Source of the DNA: Acetobacteraceae bacterium
GTDB lineage: Bacteria; Pseudomonadota; Alphaproteobacteria; Acetobacterales; Acetobacteraceae
DNA: 46,544 nucleotides
Assembly: GCA_027326105.1 (NCBI GenBank)
Contig: DAHWFB010000014.1
Span: forward strand, 1 to 46,544
Direction: 5' to 3'
Positions 41,118-46,544 of the stretch are shown here, piece by piece (the first letter of the stretch is position 1; every line of letters begins with the position of its first letter). Below the pieces are notes generated by a model. It was not told the origin of the DNA. It saw only the letters and a list, made by a program, of their open reading frames with translations, and made no database searches. Position numbers and translations under genes: made by a program.

Positions 41118-41726
41118 TCAGGCCGGCGTGAAGGCGCCGTCCTCGCCGAGCAGCAGCAGCAGGCCGGTGCGGATGTCGAAGGATGCGCCGTGCAGGCGCA
41201 GCCTGCCTTCCGCCATCCGTTCGGCGATCCAGGGAAACCCGCGCAGATGGTCGAGCGACAGCTTGATCGCTTCGAACCCGCACGCCTCCTCCTGCGCGAT
41301 GGGGTCGGTGCAGGCGAGCACGCGCTGCCGGGCAGGCGCGGCGAGCGCCATCCAGCCGGCGATGAAATCCCCTCTCAGCCCTTCCGGGTCGCGCAGCAGC
41401 GCGCGGATGCCGCCGCACATCCCGTGCCCCATGACGATGATGTCGCGCACCTCGAGCACGCGGACCCCGAACTCGAGCGCCGCGCTGGTGCCGTGGTAGG
41501 CGGCATCCGGCTGATAGGGCGGGACGAGGCTGGCGACGTTGCGGATGGTGAAGATCTCGCCCGGTGCGGCGCCGAAGATCATCGCGGGATCGACGCGGCT
41601 GTCCGCGCAGGCGATGACGAGCGCGCGCGGCGCCTGCCCGTCACGGGCCAGGGCTTCGAACAGGTCGCGCCGTTCCGGCCAGACCGAGGCGCGAAAGCGG
41701 CGGTAGCCTTGAAGAAGAGCGTCCAT
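41118..41726 (-). CDS. Beta-class carbonic anhydrase
   Basis: A 202-residue zinc enzyme interconverting CO2 and bicarbonate. ACADSRVDP carries zinc ligand Cys40 and the Asp42-Arg44 dyad; VMGHGMCGGIRAL has the remaining zinc ligands His101 and Cys104. FTIRNVASLVPPY and SAALEFGV are conserved. Length is typical for the bacterial family. It lies 55 nt downstream of gmk on the same strand and could be read through from yicC-gmk, but no functional link is evident. Confidence 0.93.
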   Translation of the reverse strand: MDALLQGYRRFRASVWPERRDLFEALARDGQAPRALVIACADSRVDPAMIFGAAPGEIFTIRNVASLVPPYQPDAAYHGTSAALEFGVRVLEVRDIIVMGHGMCGGIRALLRDPEGLRGDFIAGWMALAAPARQRVLACTDPIAQEEACGFEAIKLSLDHLRGFPWIAERMAEGRLRLHGASFDIRTGLLLLLGEDGAFTPA

Positions 41727-41781
41727 GGGACGTGCTGTAGCAGGGCGGCCCGCCAGCCGGCAAAAATCGGGCCGCGGGGCC

Positions 41782-42426
41782 TCAGGCTCCGTCCGGATCC
41801 GGTCGTGCCGCCGCCTCGAGAAACGCCGCCAACCCGAGCTGCCGCGTGGTCGCGAGCCGCGCCGCGGTCAGCACCGCGCGCGCCTCCGCCACCGCGGTCT
41901 CGAAATTGCGGTTGATCAGGACATAGTCGAATTCGCCGGCGTGGCGCATCTCGGACCAGGCGAGCGCCATGCGCCGGGCGATCTCCTCGGGCGCGTCGCC
42001 GCGCGCGGCCAGGCGCTCGGCCAGTGCTGCGCGCGAGGGCGGCAGGATAAAGAGCCCGACCACGTCGGCGGGCAGCGCGGCCCGGATCTGGCGGAAGCCC
42101 TGCCAGTCGATGTCGAAGACCACGTCCCGCCCGGCCGCGAGCGCCGCCTCCACCGGGGCGCGCGGGGTGCCGTAGAGGCGCCCGAACACCTCGGCGTGCT
42201 CGAGCAGCGCGCCCTGCGCGCGCAGCGCCTCGAAGGCGGCGCGGGTCTTGAAGAAATAATGCACCCCTTCGGCCTCGCCCGCACGCATCGGCCGGGTGGT
42301 GGCGCTGATCGAGAGGGTGAGGCCGGGCTCGGTCGCGATCAGGGCACGGGTGATCGAGCTCTTGCCCGCGCCCGAGGGGGCGGCGAGCACCAGGCACAGC
42401 CCCCGCCGGGCGAGACGCGGGCTCAT
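41782..42426 (-). CDS. gmk: Guanylate kinase
   Basis: A 214-residue enzyme phosphorylating GMP to GDP. LVLAAPSGAGKSSITRAL (~residues 12-29) is the P-loop. SATTRPMRAGEAEGVHYFF is the GMP-binding signature. EVFGRLYGTP and DVVFDIDWQGFRQIR are the other conserved blocks. Its ATG overlaps the yicC stop (ATGA), a widespread arrangement. The C-terminus is slightly extended and Ala-rich. Confidence 0.95.
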   Translation of the reverse strand: MSPRLARRGLCLVLAAPSGAGKSSITRALIATEPGLTLSISATTRPMRAGEAEGVHYFFKTRAAFEALRAQGALLEHAEVFGRLYGTPRAPVEAALAAGRDVVFDIDWQGFRQIRAALPADVVGLFILPPSRAALAERLAARGDAPEEIARRMALAWSEMRHAGEFDYVLINRNFETAVAEARAVLTAARLATTRQLGLAAFLEAAARPDPDGA

Positions 42427-43307
42427 TCGATGTTCTGGACCTGCTCGCGCAGCTGCTCGATCGCGGCCTTGAGCGCGAGCACCGTCGCGGTCAGCGCGCG
42501 GGAGGCGGATTTCGCGCCCAGCGTATTGGCCTCGCGGTGGAACTCCTGGACCAGGAAGTCGAGCCGGCGGCCGATCCCGGCGCCTTCCGCGAGCAGGGCG
42601 CGGGCGGCGGCGAGGTGGGCGGTAAGGCGGTCGAGTTCCTCGCGCACGTCCGCCCGCGCCGCCGCGAGGGCGATCTCCTGCGCCAGGCGCTCCTCCGGGA
42701 TGGTCCCCGCCTCGGCGCCCAGCGCGCGCAGGCTTTCGGCGAGCCGGGCGCGCACCAGGGCGGGCTGCTCCGAGGCGGCCGCCGCCGCGGTATCCCGCAG
42801 CCCCGCGATTTCCTCGAGCAGCGTCGCGAACACGAGGCCGAGCCGCGCCCCCTCGGCGGCCCGCGCCGCGTGGAGGGCGTCGAGTGCCGCGGCGAAGCCC
42901 GCCGCCAGGGCGGCGAGCGGCAGTTCCCCGTCTGCCGCCGCGGCCCCCGCGCGCATCACGCCGGGCAGGGCGAGCAGCGCCTCGGCACGCGGCGGTGGCG
43001 CGCCGGGAATGCGCTCGGCCAGCGCCAGCGCCACCGCCAGCGCCTGCTCCAGCGCTGCCCGGTCGAGCGCGACCGCCGCCCCCCGCTCACCCTGCACCGT
43101 CAGGCTGGCCTGGAGGGTGCCGCGCCGGAAGCGCTTCCCGGCCGCTTCGCGCAGCGCGGCTTCCAGCGGCTCGGCCCCGGGCGGCAGGCGCAGCCGCAGT
43201 TCGAGCCCCCGCCCGTTGACGCTGCGCAGTTCCCAGATCCAGGAAACACCCTCCGACTCACCCGCGGCGCGGGCAAAGCCGGTCATCGAAGCGAGAGCGG
43301 CGTGCAT
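42423..43307 (-). CDS. yicC: YicC family endoribonuclease
   Basis: A 294-residue protein. ATG 43307 is chosen because SMTGFARA, the family N-terminal signature, begins 7 residues later; the open frame upstream overlaps the divergent SDR gene. WELRSVNGRGLELRLRLP is the second conserved N-terminal block. DVREELDRLTAHLA and GRRLDFLVQEFHREANTLGAKS form the conserved C-terminal DUF1732. YicC-family proteins have been described as endoribonucleases. Coupling to gmk is typical. Confidence 0.92.
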   Translation of the reverse strand: MHAALASMTGFARAAGESEGVSWIWELRSVNGRGLELRLRLPPGAEPLEAALREAAGKRFRRGTLQASLTVQGERGAAVALDRAALEQALAVALALAERIPGAPPPRAEALLALPGVMRAGAAAADGELPLAALAAGFAAALDALHAARAAEGARLGLVFATLLEEIAGLRDTAAAAASEQPALVRARLAESLRALGAEAGTIPEERLAQEIALAAARADVREELDRLTAHLAAARALLAEGAGIGRRLDFLVQEFHREANTLGAKSASRALTATVLALKAAIEQLREQVQNIE

Positions 43308-43346
43308 GGGGGTGACCTCATACCAGCCTTCGTCTAGGCTGCCCAT

Positions 43347-44174
43347 ATGGCCGCTCCGCGCTTCGACGCCGCCCGCCTGGGCGATGCCGCTCTCCTCACC
43401 GGCGCCTCCGGCGGGCTGGGAGCGGCGCTCGCCGCGGTGCTGGCGCGGCCCGGCGTGCTGCTCCATCTCGGCGGGCGTGACCCCGCTCGCCTGGCCGCGG
43501 TCGCCCAATCCTGCCGCGCGCGGGGAGCTTCGGTCCGCGAACAGACGATCGACGTGCGCGACGCGGCGGCGATGGCGGCCTGGATCGCGGGCACCGAGCG
43601 GCTCGGCCTCGTCATCGCCAACGCCGGCATCTCCGCGGGCCTTGGCAGCGGCGCGGCCGAGCAGCGGCGCCAGGTCGAGGAGATCTTCGCGGTCAACCTG
43701 CTCGGCGTGCTCAATACCGTGCTGCCGGCGATCGAACGCCTCGCCGCCGCGCCGGCCGGAGCGGACGGGGTGCGCGGCCGGATCGGCGCCGTCGCCTCCA
43801 TCGCCGGCTTCGTGGCGCTGCCCGGCACGCCGAGCTATTCCGCCTCCAAGGCGGCGGTGGACACCTGGATGGTGGCGAGCGCGCCCGCCGCCGCCCGCCG
43901 CGGCGTGCAGCTCACCAGCCTCTGCCCGGGCTTCATCCGCACCCCGATGACCGCCGCCAACCCCTATCGCATGCCCGGGCTGATGGCGCCCGAATCCGCC
44001 GCCGCCCGGATGCTCGCGGCCCTCGCCGCCGGGCGGCGGCGAGCGGCGTTTCCCTGGTGGCTCTATGCCGAGGCGCGCCTGGTCGACCTGCTGCCGCCCG
44101 CACTCGCCGCCCGCCTGCTCGCCAGCGCGAAGCCCAAGCCGGCCCGCACTTACGAAACCGCGGCGGGGGGCTGA
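43347..44174 (+). CDS. Short-chain dehydrogenase/reductase
   Basis: A 275-residue classical SDR. LLTGASGGLGAAL (~residues 16-28) is the TGxxxGxG cofactor motif, VIANAGIS the NAG motif, AVASIAG the active-site Ser region, and PSYSASKAA the catalytic Tyr-x-x-x-Lys. The C-terminal segment (FPWWLYAEARLVDLLPPALAARLL) resembles the membrane-associating tail of DltE/YqjQ-type SDRs. The substrate is unknown. Its stop abuts that of the convergent gene with no spacer. Confidence 0.87.
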   Translation: MAAPRFDAARLGDAALLTGASGGLGAALAAVLARPGVLLHLGGRDPARLAAVAQSCRARGASVREQTIDVRDAAAMAAWIAGTERLGLVIANAGISAGLGSGAAEQRRQVEEIFAVNLLGVLNTVLPAIERLAAAPAGADGVRGRIGAVASIAGFVALPGTPSYSASKAAVDTWMVASAPAAARRGVQLTSLCPGFIRTPMTAANPYRMPGLMAPESAAARMLAALAAGRRRAAFPWWLYAEARLVDLLPPALAARLLASAKPKPARTYETAAGG

Positions 44175-45194
44175 TCAGCCGACCATGGCGGCGATCTCGG
44201 CGGGATCGACCGCCTCGATCGCCGCGTCCCGCCAGCGCGGGGCGCGGTCCTTGTCCACCACCATGGCGCGCACACCCTCGGCGAAGTCGGGGTGGCGCGT
44301 CACCTTCATCACCAGTTCGAGCTCAGCGTCCAGGCACTGGCCGAGGCTGCGCTCCGCCCCGCGCCGGACCATGGCGAAGGACCACAGCACCGAGGCTGGC
44401 GACATCCGCCGCAGCGTGGCGAGGGTCTCCTCCGCCCACGCGGTTCCCTCGGCGGCCAGCGCGGCGAGGATGTCGGCCACGCTCGCGCGCCCGAAGCAGC
44501 GGTCGATCGCGGCGCGCTGGGCGGCGAAGCCGGCCGCCGGCAGCGGCGCGGCGGCCGGGGCGAGGGCCGCCAGCCCGTCGCGGGCGAGTGCGGTTGCCAG
44601 CGCGGGAAACCCGGCGGAGGGCACGAAGTGGGTGGCGAGCCCGGCGTGCACCGCGTCCGCGCCGGCGAGCCGCGCCCCGGTCAGCGCGAGCCAGGTGCCG
44701 AGCGCGCCGGGAAGCCGCGGCAGGAGGAAGGTCGCGCCGATGTCGGGGAAGAGGGCGATCGCGGTCTCCGGCATCGCGAACACCGCCCGCTCGCTCGCCA
44801 CCCGCGCCTCGCCATGGACCGAAACGCCGATGCCGCCGCCCATGCAGATGCCGTCCACCAGCGCCACCACCGGCTTCGGGTAGTGGGCGATCTCGCGGTT
44901 CATCGCGTATTCGGCGGCGAAGAATTCGTACACCCGCGCCCACTCCCCGGCCAGCGCCTGGGCGCGCGCCTGCCGCACGTCGCCTCCGGCGCAGAAGGCG
45001 CGGCCGCCGAGCCCCTCGATCACCACGGCGTGGACCCGGGCATCCTCGCGCCAGGCGGCCAGCGCCCGGCGGATGGCGTGGACCATGGCGAGATCGAGCG
45101 CGTTCAGCGCCGCCGGCCGGTCGAGCCCGATGCGGCCCACCCGCCCGTCACGCCGGCAGAGCACGGTCTCGGTTGCGCGGCTCGGTTCCGTCAT
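44175..45194 (-). CDS. 3-Hydroxyisobutyryl-CoA hydrolase-like (enoyl-CoA hydratase superfamily)
   Basis: A 339-residue crotonase-fold protein. FCAGGDVRQ is the oxyanion-hole motif in the GGDVR form typical of 3-hydroxyisobutyryl-CoA hydrolases. GGGIGVSVHGEARVASE and MPETAIALFPDIGATFLLPRLPGALGTWLALTG are strong HIBCH signatures and include the Glu/Asp catalytic region. Length fits HIBCH (~350) rather than simple enoyl-CoA hydratase (~260). It would hydrolyse 3-hydroxyisobutyryl-CoA in valine breakdown. GGGGGAGAG is the ribosome binding site. No other valine gene is in the window. Confidence 0.85.
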   Translation of the reverse strand: MTEPSRATETVLCRRDGRVGRIGLDRPAALNALDLAMVHAIRRALAAWREDARVHAVVIEGLGGRAFCAGGDVRQARAQALAGEWARVYEFFAAEYAMNREIAHYPKPVVALVDGICMGGGIGVSVHGEARVASERAVFAMPETAIALFPDIGATFLLPRLPGALGTWLALTGARLAGADAVHAGLATHFVPSAGFPALATALARDGLAALAPAAAPLPAAGFAAQRAAIDRCFGRASVADILAALAAEGTAWAEETLATLRRMSPASVLWSFAMVRRGAERSLGQCLDAELELVMKVTRHPDFAEGVRAMVVDKDRAPRWRDAAIEAVDPAEIAAMVG

Positions 45195-45280
45195 CGCTCT
45201 CCCCCTCGGCTTTCCGCCTCGCTATAGCTTGGGTAGAGGGTGCGGGCGAGACCGGGCGGGCCGGCGGCGAAGGAGAGGGG

Positions 45281-46441
45281 ATGTTTCCGTTCGGCGAGAC
45301 GGGAGAGAGCGAGCCGGTGCTGCGCCTGCGCGGCCTTGCCGGCGGGGCGGGCGGCGAGCGGCTGCGCGATCTCTCGCTCGATCTCGGGGCCGGCGAATAT
45401 CTCTCCCTGCTCGGCCCCTCGGGGACCGGCAAGACCCGCCTGCTGCTGACCATCGCGGGGTTCTTCCCGGCCGCGGCGGGGGTGATGCTGCTCGACGGGC
45501 GCGGCATCACCCGCAGCGCCCCGCACCGGCGCGGGATCGGGCTGGTGCTGGCGGGAGAGGCGCTGTTTCCTCACATGGACGTCGCCGCCAACGTGGGCTT
45601 TCCCCTCGCGGTGCGCCGCATGGGGCGCGAGGAGCGCCGCCGGCGGCTCGCCCAGACGCTCGACCGGCTCGGCCTCGGCGCGGTGGCCCACGCCCGGCCG
45701 GCGCAGCTTTCCCGCGCCGAGCGCATCCGCGTCGGGCTGGCGCGGGCGATCGTCTTCGGCCCCCGGCTCCTGCTGCTCGACGATCCCTTCGCGCCGCTCG
45801 ACCCGCCGGCGGCGCGGCAGATGCGCGCGAACCTGCGCGACATCGCCCGCGAGCGGGACATCGCAGTCATCCACGCGACCCGCGATCCGGCCGAGGCGAT
45901 GGCGCTGGCCGACCGGGTGGCGCTGCTCTCCGGCGGCCGCTTCCGCCAGGTCGGGACGCCCGCCGAACTCTACGACCGGCCCCAGAGCCTGTTCGTCGCC
46001 CGCTTCATGGGCGAGACCAACTGCCTGCCCGGGCGGATCGAGTCGATCGAGGACGATGCCGCCGAGGTGCGGCTCGAACAGGGCGGGCTGGTCGAGGCGC
46101 TGCTGCCGGAAACCGCGACACCGGCGACAGGCACCGCCTGCGTCGTCGCGGTGCGCCCGGAACGGGTGGCGATGGTCGCCGCCGCCGCCGGCGAGATGGG
46201 CGGGCACGCGCTCGCGGGCAGGATCGGCACGGTGGTGGAGATGGGCGATCACGTGCGCTACGAACTCGCCCTCGCCGGGGCGGGGGCCGGGCGGATGGTG
46301 GTGCGCCGCCCGGCGGGCGCCAGCGCCGGCTCGCTCGCCGCCGGGCGGGAGGTGGCGCTCGCCTGGCAACCCCATCACGCGCGGCTCTTTCCCTCCGGCT
46401 CCGCGGTGGCGGAGCCGGCCGTCGCCGTGGCAGCGTCATGA
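45281..46441 (+). CDS. ABC importer-type ATP-binding protein with degenerate catalytic motifs
   Basis: A 386-residue protein with the PotA/FbpC layout (ATPase then TOBE domain, VAVRPERVAMV). ATG 45281 follows an AGGAGAGGGG ribosome binding site. Walker A is intact (GPSGTGKT), but other motifs are altered. The Q-loop Gln is Ala (LVLAGEALFPH where VFQ-YALFPH is expected). The signature is LSRAE instead of LSGGQ. The residue after the Walker B Asp is Asp, not Glu (LLLLDDPFAPLD). The H-loop His is Arg (HATRDPAEAM). ATP binding seems possible and normal hydrolysis doubtful. It overlaps the next gene by 4 bp (ATGA), presumably a partner. Either a regulatory ATPase or a divergent transporter subunit. 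Confidence 0.8.
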   Translation: MFPFGETGESEPVLRLRGLAGGAGGERLRDLSLDLGAGEYLSLLGPSGTGKTRLLLTIAGFFPAAAGVMLLDGRGITRSAPHRRGIGLVLAGEALFPHMDVAANVGFPLAVRRMGREERRRRLAQTLDRLGLGAVAHARPAQLSRAERIRVGLARAIVFGPRLLLLDDPFAPLDPPAARQMRANLRDIARERDIAVIHATRDPAEAMALADRVALLSGGRFRQVGTPAELYDRPQSLFVARFMGETNCLPGRIESIEDDAAEVRLEQGGLVEALLPETATPATGTACVVAVRPERVAMVAAAAGEMGGHALAGRIGTVVEMGDHVRYELALAGAGAGRMVVRRPAGASAGSLAAGREVALAWQPHHARLFPSGSAVAEPAVAVAAS

Positions 46442-46544
46442 TCCGCCTGGCGCTGCGCCTGCTCTGGTGGCTGCTGGCGTTCGCCCTGCTCGCGCTCGGC
46501 GCGGCCGCCGTCGCGCTGGCGCTGGGCTGGCGGCCGCCGGCCGG
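46438..46544 (+). CDS. Membrane protein N-terminus, cut by window end
   Basis: The ATG overlaps the stop of the ATPase gene, and the frame stays open to the window end (35 codons). The visible part is basic then strongly hydrophobic (LLWWLLAFALLALGAAAVALALG), so it is a signal anchor or first membrane helix. Position after an importer ATPase suggests a permease or binding protein, but the family cannot be determined. Confidence 0.6.
   Translation, partial: MIRLALRLLWWLLAFALLALGAAAVALALGWRPPA

Noticed and set aside
44057-45280. N-terminal extension of the 45281 ATPase to 44057
   Set aside because: The extension is Arg/Pro/Ser-rich antisense to the HIBCH-like gene; ATG 45281 has a strong ribosome binding site.
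1-46544. CRISPR array, insertion sequence or phage element
   Set aside because: No regularly spaced repeats, transposase or integrase motifs, or terminal inverted repeats were seen on either strand.

Overview
The window is very GC-rich, gene-dense DNA with short intergenic gaps, many 4-bp start/stop overlaps and frequent GTG starts. The gene content (TauR-type MocR regulator, Xsc/Pta, MurQ-NagA, Tat-exported binding proteins, yicC-gmk) fits an alphaproteobacterium, plausibly Acetobacteraceae or a relative. That placement is inferred; no rRNA or other phylogenetic marker is present. I found no insertion sequence, integrase, CRISPR array or convincing tRNA.

Layout. 1-2.7 kb: the end of a PEP-CTERM surface protein meets a minus-strand methyltransferase / glycosyltransferase / truncated GT25 operon. 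2.7-5.4 kb: an HU-type DNA-binding protein diverges from an overlapping murQ-nagA pair for cell-wall sugar recycling. 5.6-9.4 kb: a four-gene ABC importer of unknown substrate. 9.4-15.7 kb (minus): three glycosyltransferases, an ABC exporter and a histidine phosphatase in one coupled operon, probably for an exported glycan or glycolipid. 15.9-18.0 kb: an OmpR-type two-component system. An 11-bp-period direct repeat lies between it and the glycan operon.

18.1-33.2 kb is the metabolic core: a C2-sulfonate locus. The plus arm runs iclR - xsc - pta - sauS-like - sucC-like - sucD-like - tauR-like - ald. The convergent minus arm runs tpa - tauC - tauC - tauA - tauB. Taurine would enter through TauABC and be transaminated by Tpa, with Ald regenerating pyruvate and releasing ammonium. 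Xsc would cleave sulfoacetaldehyde to sulfite and acetyl phosphate, and Pta would make acetyl-CoA. The acylating aldehyde dehydrogenase and the SucCD-like CoA ligase add a CoA-linked link between sulfoacetaldehyde and sulfoacetate. No sulfite oxidase or sulfite/sulfoacetate exporter is in the window.

33.4-46.5 kb: a small lipoprotein, a TPR-glycosyltransferase, a ugpBAEC-type importer, a palindrome/G-quadruplex intergenic region, ridA, a secreted CHAP protein, beta-carbonic anhydrase, yicC-gmk, an SDR oxidoreductase, a 3-hydroxyisobutyryl-CoA hydrolase-like protein, and an ABC ATPase whose catalytic motifs are largely substituted, followed by the start of a membrane protein cut by the window edge.

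The most interesting points are the combined desulfonation plus CoA-ligase sulfonate locus, the degenerate ABC ATPase, the glycan-export operon with its candidate operator, and the strong hairpins after both the tauA and ugpB binding-protein genes.
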